Shown here: positions 50,337 to 59,626 of the stretch, in pieces
How positions within the stretch are numbered: position 1 is the stretch's first letter
Layout of the letters: each line of letters opens with the position of its first letter
NCBI RefSeq assembly: GCF_010731735.1
Contig: NZ_AP022588.1
Location: forward strand, 4,154,001 to 4,218,000
Source: Mycolicibacterium sediminis
GTDB taxonomy: Bacteria; Actinomycetota; Actinomycetes; Mycobacteriales; Mycobacteriaceae
Direction of reading: 5' to 3'
DNA: 64,000 nt
Program-made: the position numbers and the translations under genes
The notes under the pieces: model-generated
Databases searched by the model: none
What the model saw: the letters and a program-made list of their open reading frames with translations, nothing else
Told to the model about the DNA's origin: nothing

Positions 50337-52205
50337 TCACTCGACGGTGACGGACTTGGCGAGGTTGCGGGGCTTGTCGACGTCGTACCCACGGGCTTGG
50401 GCCACCCCTGCGGCGAACACCTGCAGCGGAATAGTCGACAACAGCGGCTGAAACAGCGTCGACACCGCGGGCATTCCGACGAGGTGGTCGGCGTAGGGCC
50501 GGACGGTGTCGTCGCCCTCCTCGGCGAGGACGATCGTGACCGCCCCGCGGGCCTGAATCTCCCGAATGTTGCTCAACAGCTTGCTGTGCAGCATCGCAGC
50601 ATTCTTAGGCGACGGCATCACGACGATGACGGGCAGGCCGTCCTCGATGAGCGCGATCGGACCGTGCTTGAACTCTCCGGCCGCGAAGCCCTCGGCGTGC
50701 ATGTACGCCAGTTCCTTGAGCTTCAACGCGCCCTCCAGCGCCACCGGGTACCCGACGTGACGGCCGAGGAACAGCACCGTCTGGGACGTGGCGAACCGAT
50801 GGGCCAGCGCGGTCACCGGTTCCATGCACGTCAACACCCGGTCGATCAGATCGGGCATCGCTTCCAGCTCGGCGAACTCCCTGGCCACCTCGTCGGGGTA
50901 CTTCGTGCCGCGGGCCTGCGCCAGCGCCAGACCGACGAGATAGTTGGCGGCGATCTGGGCCAGGAACGTCTTGGTCGACGCGACGCCGATCTCGGGTCCG
51001 GCGCGGGTGTAGAGCACCGCATCGCACTCCCGGGGGATCTGGCTGCCGTTGGTGTTGCAGATGGCCAGCACCTTGGCCTTCTGCTCCTTGGCGTGGCGCA
51101 CGGCCTCCAGGGTGTCGGCGGTCTCGCCGGACTGCGAGATGGCGATCACCAGCGTGCTGCGGTCCAGTACCGGGTCGCGGTAGCGGAACTCGCTGGCGAG
51201 CTCGACCTCGACGGGCAGCCGCGTCCAGTGTTCGATGGCGTACTTGGCCAGCAGTCCCGAGTGGTACGCCGTGCCGCAGGCGACGATGAAGATCTTGTCG
51301 ATCTCGCGGAGTTCCTGATCGTAGAGGCGCTGCTCGTCGAGCACGATGCGCCCGTCGGCGAAGTGTCCGAGCAGGGTGTCGGCGACCGCGGCGGGCTGCT
51401 CGGCGATTTCCTTGAGCATGAAGTACTCGTAGCCGCCCTTCTCTGCGGCCGAGAGGTCCCAGTCGATGTGGAACGGGCGAGCGTGGTTGGAGGCGTCGAC
51501 ACCGTGGAAGTCGGTGATGTGGTAGCCGTCGGCGGTGAGGACCACGGCCTGATCCTGGCCGAGTTCTACTGCCTCGCGGGTGTATTCGACGAACGCTGCC
51601 ACGTCGGAGCCGAGAAACATCTCGCCCTCACCGACGCCGATCACCAGCGGGGTGGAGCGGCGCGCGGCCACGATGGTGCCGGGTTGCTCGGCGAAGGCGA
51701 ACACCAGGGTGAAGTGGCCTTCGAGCTGGCGCAGGACCGACAGTACCGAGCCCTCGAAGTCTCCCGCGGTCTCCCCGTCGCGGTAGGCCTGCGCCACCAG
51801 GTGGACGGCCACCTCGGTGTCGGTGTCGCTGGTGAGCTCGACGCCGGCGACCTCCAGGTCGGCGCGCAGCGCCGCGTAGTTCTCGATGATGCCGTTGTGC
51901 ACCACGGCGAACTTGCCGCTGCTGTCCCGATGTGGATGGGCGTTGCGGTCGGTGGGACGGCCGTGCGAAGCCCAGCGGGTATGGCCCACGCCGGTGCTGC
52001 CGGCGAGAACGTCGCCGTCCGTATCGTCTAGCGCCGCCTCAAGATTGGCCAACCTGCCGGCACGTCTCCGGACGGTCAGCCCGCCGTCTCCACCGAGCAG
52101 CGCGATGCCCGACGAGTCGTAGCCGCGATATTCCATCCGGTGTAGAGCGCCCATCAGAATGTTGCAGGCGGGCCGGCGCCCCACATAGCCGACGATTGCA
52201 CACAT
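50337..52205 (-). CDS. glmS: Glutamine-fructose-6-phosphate aminotransferase
   Basis: Makes glucosamine-6-phosphate for cell-wall precursors. The 622 residues begin CAIVGYVGRRPACNILMGAL (Cys nucleophile after the start Met) and carry the TRWASHGRPTDRNAHPH glutaminase segment and two SIS sugar-isomerase domains (VACGTAYHSGL, ISQSGETADTLEA, then LGRHVGYPVALEGALKLKE). It ends KPRNLAKSVTVE, the family terminus. AAAGGA lies 9 bases before the ATG. Full length and intact. Mycobacterial glmS is normally near rplM/glmM, so this may be an extra copy. Confidence 0.96.
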   Translation of the reverse strand: MCAIVGYVGRRPACNILMGALHRMEYRGYDSSGIALLGGDGGLTVRRRAGRLANLEAALDDTDGDVLAGSTGVGHTRWASHGRPTDRNAHPHRDSSGKFAVVHNGIIENYAALRADLEVAGVELTSDTDTEVAVHLVAQAYRDGETAGDFEGSVLSVLRQLEGHFTLVFAFAEQPGTIVAARRSTPLVIGVGEGEMFLGSDVAAFVEYTREAVELGQDQAVVLTADGYHITDFHGVDASNHARPFHIDWDLSAAEKGGYEYFMLKEIAEQPAAVADTLLGHFADGRIVLDEQRLYDQELREIDKIFIVACGTAYHSGLLAKYAIEHWTRLPVEVELASEFRYRDPVLDRSTLVIAISQSGETADTLEAVRHAKEQKAKVLAICNTNGSQIPRECDAVLYTRAGPEIGVASTKTFLAQIAANYLVGLALAQARGTKYPDEVAREFAELEAMPDLIDRVLTCMEPVTALAHRFATSQTVLFLGRHVGYPVALEGALKLKELAYMHAEGFAAGEFKHGPIALIEDGLPVIVVMPSPKNAAMLHSKLLSNIREIQARGAVTIVLAEEGDDTVRPYADHLVGMPAVSTLFQPLLSTIPLQVFAAGVAQARGYDVDKPRNLAKSVTVE

Positions 52206-52268
52206 GTCCGCAGATCCTTTCGTGGGTAGTGGGTCGTGGGTGTCGGGCGGTGGAAGGGGCCGAGCAGA

Positions 52269-53027
52269 TCAGCGGCGCGCCAGCCAGTCGACCAGCCGCG
52301 TGGTGCCCAGTTCGGCCTCGTCGTCGGTGACGAGCGTTGTGTAATCGATGTTTAGCCCGCTGTACGTCGCCGACGGGTCGTCGAGGACGTTGAGCGTGCG
52401 GCTCTGGTGGCGTAGCACGGCGCGGGCCATGTCGGAGAACGGCATCTTCTGCGGGCCTCCGACGTTGTGAATGGTGTTGAGTGGCTCGTTGACGGCAACG
52501 CGGGCCAGGATCGCGGTGACCTCGGAGGAGTCGATGGGCTGGATCAGTGCGGCCGGGGCGTGCACCTCGTCGGCGGCGATCAGGGATTCGGTGATGGGTT
52601 CAGCCAATTCGTGGAATTGTGTGGCCCGCACGACAGTCCAAGGAACCCCCGAGGTAGCGGCCGCGCCCTCCTGGGCGAGCTTGCCGCGGATGTATCCGGC
52701 TTTGAGGGCCATCTCGTCTGCGCCGACGATGGACAGCACGACGTAATGTCTGACGCCGGCCTTGGCAGCGGCAGCGGACAGGTTGGCCGCGGTCTGATGG
52801 AAGAAGGCTTCAGCGGAGTCCTCGGGGGTGGCGGAATTGATCACGTCGACGATGACCTCAGCGTCGGCGAGGGCATCGTCAAGGCCCTGTCCGGTGAGCA
52901 GGTCAACACCGGAGTCACGGGAGGCTGCGGTGACGTTGTGACCAGCGTCGCGGAGTAGGGGGACGAGTTGACGGCCGATCAGGCCGGTAGCGCCGATGAC
53001 GGTAATGCTCGTCGTGGGTTCGGCCAT
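52269..53027 (-). CDS. NmrA-like NAD(P)-binding protein, copy 1
   Basis: A 252-residue atypical SDR (NmrA/YbjT type). The Rossmann motif is VIGATGLIGRQLVPLL, and YVVLSIVGAD and GVPWTVVRATQFHE are family blocks. Such proteins bind NAD(P)H and act as redox sensors or reductases; the substrate is unknown. It is paralogous along its whole length to the protein at 62435-63178, including the conserved ends TTRLVDWLARR and STRLVDWLSQQ. Confidence 0.88.
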   Translation of the reverse strand: MAEPTTSITVIGATGLIGRQLVPLLRDAGHNVTAASRDSGVDLLTGQGLDDALADAEVIVDVINSATPEDSAEAFFHQTAANLSAAAAKAGVRHYVVLSIVGADEMALKAGYIRGKLAQEGAAATSGVPWTVVRATQFHELAEPITESLIAADEVHAPAALIQPIDSSEVTAILARVAVNEPLNTIHNVGGPQKMPFSDMARAVLRHQSRTLNVLDDPSATYSGLNIDYTTLVTDDEAELGTTRLVDWLARR

Positions 53028-53131
53028 TGCCGTGCTGCCTTTCTGTCGAGATGACGCGAGTGAAAAGTGTTCCGCTACATAGTGTTCGGCTTTGGACTGG
53101 TGCGTAGTCAGTCGGGACGGGTTCTCACGGG

Positions 53132-53797
53132 TTAGGAGTCACCCGACCGGGGGTCAGTCCATCGTGAGCGATCCGTACGCGCGACCCGCTGACGCGTACG
53201 CCCGATGGCGGCTCCACCGTCAACGCTCAGGGTGGTGCCGGTGATGCAGCTTGCGCGGGGTGAAGCGAGAAATGCGATGGCTGCGGCGATTTCACTGGGC
53301 TCCGCTGTGCGCCCGAGTACGTTGTCGGTTCCCGGGGGGCCGGGAGCGACGCTGTTGACCCGGATGCCGTGCGGACCGAATTCGGCCGCCCAGGTGCGGG
53401 TTAGAGATCGGAGGGCAGCGCTGAACTCGGGCGCGCCGGGGAGAACGTTGATTATCGCGCCGCCGCCACGGCGGATCATCGGTTGGGCCACCGCGGCCAC
53501 GAGGAAATACACCCCTTGGAGAAGGTGCAGGTCGGCGATGACGGCGGCGGCAATCAGGATGTCGATCGGGGTCTGCCGCGCAAGAAAATCGACGTCACCT
53601 AGGTCGGCAAGTCTAGCGGGGAGGAACCGCGTGCCGCTGCCGAGCCGAGTTGCGGCTAGCTTGCCCCGGTCGGGGTCCTCGTCACTGACGATGACGTGGG
53701 CGCCGGCGTGTGTAAGTAGTTGCGCGGTGGCCAGTCCAATGCCCGAAGTCCCGCCTGTCACCAGGGCGGTGCAACCCCTTAGTTCCGCAACGCTCAC
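53132..53797 (-). CDS. SDR-family protein lacking catalytic Tyr/Lys
   Basis: A 221-residue short-chain dehydrogenase-like protein. The TGGTSGIG cofactor motif, VYFLVAAVAQPMIRRGGGAI and IRVNSVAPGPPGT align with the SDR at 61710. The stretch holding YxxxK is gone: where the paralogue has VYSASKAAVEQLTRTW, this one has only SAALRSLTRTW, and the NNA motif is also lost. It is therefore probably not an active dehydrogenase. Start: GTG 53797 behind GGAGG. The C-terminus is Arg-rich and extended. Confidence 0.75.
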   Translation of the reverse strand: MSVAELRGCTALVTGGTSGIGLATAQLLTHAGAHVIVSDEDPDRGKLAATRLGSGTRFLPARLADLGDVDFLARQTPIDILIAAAVIADLHLLQGVYFLVAAVAQPMIRRGGGAIINVLPGAPEFSAALRSLTRTWAAEFGPHGIRVNSVAPGPPGTDNVLGRTAEPSEIAAAIAFLASPRASCITGTTLSVDGGAAIGRTRQRVARTDRSRWTDPRSGDS

Positions 53798-54005
53798 GTA
53801 GCCTCCAATACCGCGTTGGGTCAACACTGTCAGGCGCTCCGGCGGTAAGGCCCACGGAAACCCCGTAGTCCGCGAGCAGGCACGCTAGCCGACGACCTTC
53901 GGTTCGCCCGGGGCGCCGTCACCACCGGGTGTCGGCGCATCTAGAAGTCCGCCGGGTGTCCGTCGAGCACGCTTCTGTTGTCGCCCCGCCAGTGCGATAC
54001 GCGGG

Positions 54006-54728
54006 TCAGTGCGTGTTCTTTCCAGCGATGATCTCCCGTACTAATGCGGCACCGCGTTCCAGGAAGTCGATGCCGTCCGCGACGACCCTGCGCATCTGCG
54101 TCTTCGTCGGACGTTCAGGTCCCAACAGCGCGGTGACGGCCTGGGCCAAGACAGTCGCAGGATCCGACGTCGCTGGTTCGGTGTGCTTCTCGTCGCCGAG
54201 AAGCAGGAAGCCGCGGTAGAGCGCCATGAGTGCATAGGTTTGCGCGTCAAGACTCCAGTCCGTGCGCGCAAGGCCGTTGTCCCGCCAGGTCGGCAGCAGC
54301 GCGTTCATCAGCGCGTCGGGCCCCAAGGCGTCCACGAGTGCCGCGGACGTCGGGTCCTCGGCAAGCGACCCCAGCAGTTCGTCGTCGTCGCGCAGCATCG
54401 CTTTGACGAACGGTCGATGTGCTGCCCGGTTCATCAGGCTCGGGAACAGCCGAGAGGGCCGGGCCAAATCTGGGTCGGTCCGCAGGTCGCCGATGAACTG
54501 TTCGGCCAGATCGAGGAAGTCGCGACCGATCAGACCGAGAAGGAGTTCGGATTTGCTGGACCAGTAGAGGTATACGGTGCCCGTGCCGACGTGCGCCTTC
54601 TGCGCGACGGCGGCGATGGTGACCGCCTTGCTGCCGCGCCGCTGCAACAAGTCCTGAGCAGCGTCGACGATGCGTGCCGCCGTCGGAGAATGGTGCTCCG
54701 GGAGTTCGGATGTCACGTCTGTATTCAT
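54006..54728 (-). CDS. TetR-family repressor
   Basis: A 240-residue TetR regulator. The DNA-binding half is AARIVDAAQDLLQRRGSKAV, TIAAVAQKAHVGTGTVYLYWSSKSELLLGL; the rest is a helical ligand-binding and dimer domain. The ATG overlaps the stop of the upstream FAD gene (ATGA), so both are one transcript. It likely binds the inverted repeat at 56000-56026 in front of that gene. Confidence 0.9.
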   Translation of the reverse strand: MNTDVTSELPEHHSPTAARIVDAAQDLLQRRGSKAVTIAAVAQKAHVGTGTVYLYWSSKSELLLGLIGRDFLDLAEQFIGDLRTDPDLARPSRLFPSLMNRAAHRPFVKAMLRDDDELLGSLAEDPTSAALVDALGPDALMNALLPTWRDNGLARTDWSLDAQTYALMALYRGFLLLGDEKHTEPATSDPATVLAQAVTALLGPERPTKTQMRRVVADGIDFLERGAALVREIIAGKNTH

Positions 54729-55999
54729 ACCGTCGGCGGCGGCTTGATTCCGAGACGTTGCAGCGCCGTGGCCGTGATGTCGGCGGTCCGCGCCTCCACG
54801 GCGCCCTCCAGGATGGCGCTGAGAACCCGACGCCCAATCGAGAAGCGTGTCACCACGGACATCGCCCGCCGCAGCCGGACCTGGCCCGACGTGTCCGGAA
54901 CGAAGAACGCCCGCTGATTCAGGCCCACCGCCTGATATTCCTGGACATAGGGGCGCAGCCCCTGCTCCCATTCGCTCAACGCGGTCGCGGTGTCGTGGGG
55001 GTGGCGTTCAAGAAGCTCACCCAGCAGGTCGGCGCCGATCAGACCGGCCGAGACGCCCATCCCCGCATAGAGCGTGACGCACCATGCTGAATCGCCGAGC
55101 AGCACCACCCGCCCCTCGTGCCAACGGTCCATGTGGACCTGCTCGGCGGAATCGAAGAGCACATTGTCGGCGTGGTCGAGGACGCCGAGCACGTCGGCGA
55201 GCGTGGCTCCGAGGGGTTGATCGGAAAAGACCTCACGGATGCGTTCAGGGGCGGGGCGGGTGAACTCGGCGTCTACGTCGTCGGTCCGGTAGGAGATCAT
55301 GATGGTCGGGTTGTGGTCTTCGAACGCGAACACCCACATCGCCCGGTCGGGCTCGACCAACTGCACGCTGACGCCCGGCTCGAGACCGGCCGGAGTGCCG
55401 GGAAATTCGAATGCGGCGACCATGTACCCCAAGCGATGCAGGTAGTTCTCATGTGGGCCGAATGCCAGGGACCGTACCGTTGACCGCAGTCCGTCGGCGC
55501 CGACCACGAGGTCGAAGCGTTCGATCACGGTGTCGCCGGACTGCGAGTTCAGCAAGGTGACGTGAACCCCCTGGTCGTCCTGTGTGATGGCCGTCGGCAT
55601 CGTCGAGTAACGGACCTCCACATCAGCGGGCAGCGTCGCGAAAGCGGCTTGCTCGACGTCACCACGCAACATCAACCACGGACGCCCCGGCAGATCCTTC
55701 ATGGAGAAGGTGCGCAGCTGGTGTCCGCTGCGGTCAATGAGGTAGCTGAGGGCGCCGGGATTGCGGTCGTGAAGGTGGCCGAGGATGCCGAGTCGATCAG
55801 CGGCGATCATTCCTGCCTCGAAGAGTCCGATGAAGTAGCCGCCCCGTCGGCGTTCTGCGGCGCGCTCGATGATCACGGGCGTCCACCCCGCAGCGCGCAG
55901 ACGCGTTGCTGCGGCGATCCCGCTGACACCCATTCCGACCACCAGGGCGCGGTTGTTGTCGGACCTTTGTCGCTCCGATGCTGCTTGTTCGGTAGTCAT
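54725..55999 (-). CDS. FAD-dependent monooxygenase (group A)
   Basis: A 424-residue flavoprotein hydroxylase type enzyme. GMGVSGIAAATRLRAAG is the FAD-binding GxGxxG, VVGADGLRSTVR the DG motif and VVLLGDSAWCVTLYAGMGVS the GD motif. The substrate is unknown. I use the ATG at 55999 because the alternatives (56008 and TTG 56017) lie inside the operator-like repeat and have no ribosome-binding site; translation may be nearly leaderless. The downstream tetR is coupled by a 4-base overlap. Confidence 0.87.
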   Translation of the reverse strand: MTTEQAASERQRSDNNRALVVGMGVSGIAAATRLRAAGWTPVIIERAAERRRGGYFIGLFEAGMIAADRLGILGHLHDRNPGALSYLIDRSGHQLRTFSMKDLPGRPWLMLRGDVEQAAFATLPADVEVRYSTMPTAITQDDQGVHVTLLNSQSGDTVIERFDLVVGADGLRSTVRSLAFGPHENYLHRLGYMVAAFEFPGTPAGLEPGVSVQLVEPDRAMWVFAFEDHNPTIMISYRTDDVDAEFTRPAPERIREVFSDQPLGATLADVLGVLDHADNVLFDSAEQVHMDRWHEGRVVLLGDSAWCVTLYAGMGVSAGLIGADLLGELLERHPHDTATALSEWEQGLRPYVQEYQAVGLNQRAFFVPDTSGQVRLRRAMSVVTRFSIGRRVLSAILEGAVEARTADITATALQRLGIKPPPTV

Positions 56000-56026
56000 A
56001 CTGAACATAATCGTCAATCGTTCAGT
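56000..56026. promoter_or_regulatory. Inverted repeat, likely TetR operator
   Basis: ACTGAAC and GTTCAGT enclose 13 bases directly before the ATG of the FAD gene (minus strand). The position and spacing suit a TetR dimer pair or a single wide site that blocks the FAD-tetR transcript. Confidence 0.6.
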
Positions 56027-56130
56027 TTTATTCCCGAACGTTGGGGTTGCTGAGCGCGGACTATTCCAGTTCCCTGGCCGGTTGTGCCGATCGGCCCCGC
56101 CGGGGCGCCCGAGAGCGAAAGGACTCCACG

Positions 56131-56651
56131 ATGACTCCGATCCAGTGCTGTGGAACGACAGCTGTGACCCAGCGCGAGTTGGAGGTCTCCTACGACGAGC
56201 TGGACCCCGTGGGGATGGAGGCGTTGATCGGTACCTGGAAGGTCGACCCCAGTTACGCCGAGACGCCGGGCGGCAAGATGTTCATCGAGAGTGGTTGGTG
56301 GGGGGGGTGGGATTCGTCGACTCCGAGACCGTCGATCCGCTGTTGTACCCGGACACGGACGGCACAGGAGTGTTCGCCGCCGACCTGGTGTCGCTGCTTG
56401 CGCTGTTCGACACGGGTTCGCGGGACGTCTCGGCGCGGAGAAGGGACGTCGAGACCATGACGCCGAACGGGCGGGTGCGCTCGATCGAGTACCGCGGCGT
56501 GGTCAGCAGCGCACTGATTTATGACCGGGCGCCGGTCATCGACTATTTGCTCGCCGTAGACCGCGACACGATCGTGGCCGCCGTGGAACGGCGTGGCATG
56601 GTGGACCGCCCTGTATACGCGCTGCTTCGCCGTTGCGCTGAACCGCGGTGA
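56131..56651 (+). pseudogene. GXWXG/DUF4334 protein, frame broken at a poly-G run
   Basis: The ATG at 56131 follows AAAGGA. The first frame reads LIGTWKVDPSYAETPGGKMF, the GXWXG motif of this lipocalin-like family. After ESGWW, at eight consecutive G (56300-56307), the proper reading continues in another frame as GFVDSETVDPLLYPDTDG, then the DUF4334 part ending VYALLRRCAEPR at 56651. The change needed is +1 or -2 G. Function of the family is unknown. Confidence 0.8.
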
Positions 56652-56833
56652 ATGGCCTCGCTGCGAATGCGCTGCAACGCCCGCGAGACCAGTCGACACC
56701 GGTTCGGGAGAGTTCGCGCCGCCCAATCAACGGGGCGGCTGGCTTACTGCATTTCATTGCGCAGGGCTCGACCCGGGCTCCGTGTTTGTCGGCATCCGGG
56801 GATCGCACGTAGCTCTGCCGTCCGTGCGCAAGC

Positions 56834-59626
56834 GTGGCAGAATTTGCCCGTGTTTGGCCCACGGGTCGTGAGTTGACGACAACCTCCTACCAGGTCGTGG
56901 CGTTGTCGGGCCGCGATCCCGAGTGGCAAAGGCTGCAGCAGCTGCTCACCGCCCTGCGGTCTGGCCGCAGCGAGGTTCTGGTGCTCGTCGGCGAAGCTGG
57001 TATCGGCAAAACCGCTCTTCTGCAGAATCTCCGGGACTCGGCGGCTGACTGCACTGTGCTGTCTGTGGCTGGCGTGGAGTCCGACATGGATCTGGCGTTC
57101 GCCGGTCTGCAGCAGCTGTGCGCACCAGTGCTCGGCTTCCGCGTGGGACTTCCGCTACCGCAACGCGAGGCTCTGGAGCACGCCTTCGGCATCAGCGATG
57201 CCGGCGGTGCGCCCCATCGCTTCTTGGTCGGGCTAGCGGTGCTAGGGCTGCTGGCTGCCGCCGCCGAGGAACGGCCGGTGCTCTGCTTGGTCGACGACGC
57301 GCAGTGGCTGGACTCGGTGTCCGCGCAGACGCTGTTCTTCGTCGCGCGTCGCCTGGACGCCGAGGCGGTCGGTCTGGTGTTCGCGCAGCGCAGTGCGATC
57401 GACGGCACGGCAGGTCTGCCGACCCTGGCGGTCGGCGGGCTCACCGACGGGGACGCCCGCAAGCTGCTGGAGTCGGCCCTTCCTGGGCGCCTTGACTCCG
57501 CCGTCGCGGACCGCATCGTCGCCGAGTCGCGCGGTAACCCCTTGGCACTGCTCGAAAGCTCACGAGCCCTCAGTCTTCTCGATTCCACCGGAGCGCAACA
57601 CGGGCCGGTGAGCGCTGGCGTCGAAGGGCGATACCTCCAACTGGTGTCGGAACTACCCGCCGAAACGCAGATGTGTCTGGTGACGGCGGCCGCGGAACCA
57701 GTGGGTGATCCGGCGCTGCTGTTCGGCGCGCTGGCGCACCTGGACCTCAAACCCGTCGCGATGCTGCCGGCGCAGGACATTGGACTTCTCAGGATCGACA
57801 CCCGCGTGCAGTTTCATCACCCGCTGGCACGTTCGGTCGCCTACCGATCGGCTACCCCGGAACAACGGCGGCGCGCGCATGGAGCGCTGGCCGCAGTGAC
57901 CGACCCCGCGGTGGATCCGGACCGTCGGGCCTGGCATCGTGCGCTGGCCTGCGAGGCACTTGACGAACCGGTAGCGCTCGACCTGGAGGCCTCGGCGGGC
58001 CGAGCGCGGCAACGGGGCGGAACAGCCGCCGCGGCAGCTTTTTTGACGCGGGCAGTCGAGTTGACACCCGACCCATCCATGCGCAGCACTCGCGCGCTGG
58101 CCGCCGCGGAAGCTCACCACGAGATCGCGTCCTTCGACCAGTCACGCCACCTGCTGGCAACGGCCGAACTGGGTCCGCTGACCGACTTGCAGCGGGCACG
58201 ATTGGCCCAGCTGCGGACGCGATTGGCGTTCACGTCGGCACGGGCCAGCGGGCATGCCGCTGCCTTGTCCGAGGCGGTCACCGAATTCACGGCGGTGGCC
58301 GCGCAACTGAAGGTCCTGGACGCTGCTCTGGCTACCGAGACGTACCTGGAGGCGCTGAGTGCGGCAATGTACGTGGGTCGCAGCGCGCCCGGTCTGACTG
58401 TGCAGATCGCCGAGACCGCCCGGGCAGCGCTGGCGAACCTGCCACCGCAGACGCCACTCGACGTGATCACCCACGCGCTTGCCGATCGCCTGGTCCTGGG
58501 CGCCGCGGCGGCGATGCCGGCGATGCGCCGCGCACGGGATGCCCTCATGGGGTGCGTCCGCTCGGATACAGGATGGTTCTGGCGAGCCTTTCCGCTGGTG
58601 CACGAATGCTTGATCCACGAGACGTGGGAGGACGGCTGGAGCGCGGTGTCGGCGCACGCCGTGCGGTTGGCCTCTGATGCCGGGGCAATGGCACTGCTGC
58701 CGTCGGCGCTGCTGTCGCGCGCCGGTGCACACGTAGACAACGGTGAATTGACCACAGCCGCTGGGTTAGTCGCAGAGGCCGGTGATTTGTCGAACGCCAT
58801 CAACTACGTCCCGTTGCGGTATCACGGCCTCAGCGTGGCGGCATGGAAGGGTGACGATACCGAGGTTGCCGCGCTCGCAACCGCCGCAATCGAGTCGAGT
58901 CGACTCCGCGGCGAGGGCCGCGCCATTGGGTTGGCGCATTACGCCACGGCGTTGGTCAACAATGGGCGTGGCCGCTACCCCGACGCCCTTGCCGCCGCAC
59001 GCCGAGGACTCGAGTATGACGACCTCGGCTTCCACGGCTACGTGTTGGTCGAAGCGATCGAAGCGGCTGTGCGCACCAACGACTTGCAGTTCGCCGAGCA
59101 AGCACTTGAGCAACTGCGCGAGCGGACACTGGCGGCCGGCACGCCGCGGGCGCTGGGTTCGCTGGCCCGCTCGGAAGCGCTTCTCAACAGCGGAAAGCGC
59201 GCCGAAGCGCTCTATCTGCAGAGCATCGGGTATTTCGAGGCCACCTCCCAGGTGGTGCAACTGGCTCGGGTTCGGCTGTTGTACGGAGAGTGGTTGCGCC
59301 GCAACGGTCCTGCGACTGCGGCGCGAGAGCCGCTGCGAGTTGCCCACAGGGATCTAGTCACGATGGGGTCGATGGCGTTCGCTGAGCGGGCCCGCCGCGA
59401 GCTGCAAGCTGCGGGGCAGAAGACCAGGAAGTCGCCCACCGCCGTCGGCGATGACCTGAGCCCTCAAGAGCGCCAGATCGCCGAACTGGCAGGCAAGGGT
59501 CTGACCAACCAGGAGATCGCCAGCCAGCTGTTTCTCAGTGCACACACCGTAGATTGGCATCTGCGCAAGGTGTACACCAAGATGGGCGTTCGCACCCGAC
59601 GTGAACTCCGGCAGAAGTTCGCTTAA
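56834..59626 (+). CDS. Large LuxR-family ATPase regulator (LAL type)
   Basis: A 930-residue transcription activator. The N-terminal P-loop is VGEAGIGKTALLQNL near residue 50, followed by CLVDDAQWLDSVSAQTLFF (Walker B). The middle is a long TPR-like helical region (about 350-830). The C-terminal LuxR HTH is LSPQERQIAELAGKGLTNQE, then IASQLFLSAHTVDWHLRKVY. Start GTG 56834 is uncertain; TTG at 56873 is possible. It converges with the histidine kinase, overlapping by 4 bases. Targets are unknown; nearby redox genes are candidates. Confidence 0.9.
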   Translation: MAEFARVWPTGRELTTTSYQVVALSGRDPEWQRLQQLLTALRSGRSEVLVLVGEAGIGKTALLQNLRDSAADCTVLSVAGVESDMDLAFAGLQQLCAPVLGFRVGLPLPQREALEHAFGISDAGGAPHRFLVGLAVLGLLAAAAEERPVLCLVDDAQWLDSVSAQTLFFVARRLDAEAVGLVFAQRSAIDGTAGLPTLAVGGLTDGDARKLLESALPGRLDSAVADRIVAESRGNPLALLESSRALSLLDSTGAQHGPVSAGVEGRYLQLVSELPAETQMCLVTAAAEPVGDPALLFGALAHLDLKPVAMLPAQDIGLLRIDTRVQFHHPLARSVAYRSATPEQRRRAHGALAAVTDPAVDPDRRAWHRALACEALDEPVALDLEASAGRARQRGGTAAAAAFLTRAVELTPDPSMRSTRALAAAEAHHEIASFDQSRHLLATAELGPLTDLQRARLAQLRTRLAFTSARASGHAAALSEAVTEFTAVAAQLKVLDAALATETYLEALSAAMYVGRSAPGLTVQIAETARAALANLPPQTPLDVITHALADRLVLGAAAAMPAMRRARDALMGCVRSDTGWFWRAFPLVHECLIHETWEDGWSAVSAHAVRLASDAGAMALLPSALLSRAGAHVDNGELTTAAGLVAEAGDLSNAINYVPLRYHGLSVAAWKGDDTEVAALATAAIESSRLRGEGRAIGLAHYATALVNNGRGRYPDALAAARRGLEYDDLGFHGYVLVEAIEAAVRTNDLQFAEQALEQLRERTLAAGTPRALGSLARSEALLNSGKRAEALYLQSIGYFEATSQVVQLARVRLLYGEWLRRNGPATAAREPLRVAHRDLVTMGSMAFAERARRELQAAGQKTRKSPTAVGDDLSPQERQIAELAGKGLTNQEIASQLFLSAHTVDWHLRKVYTKMGVRTRRELRQKFA

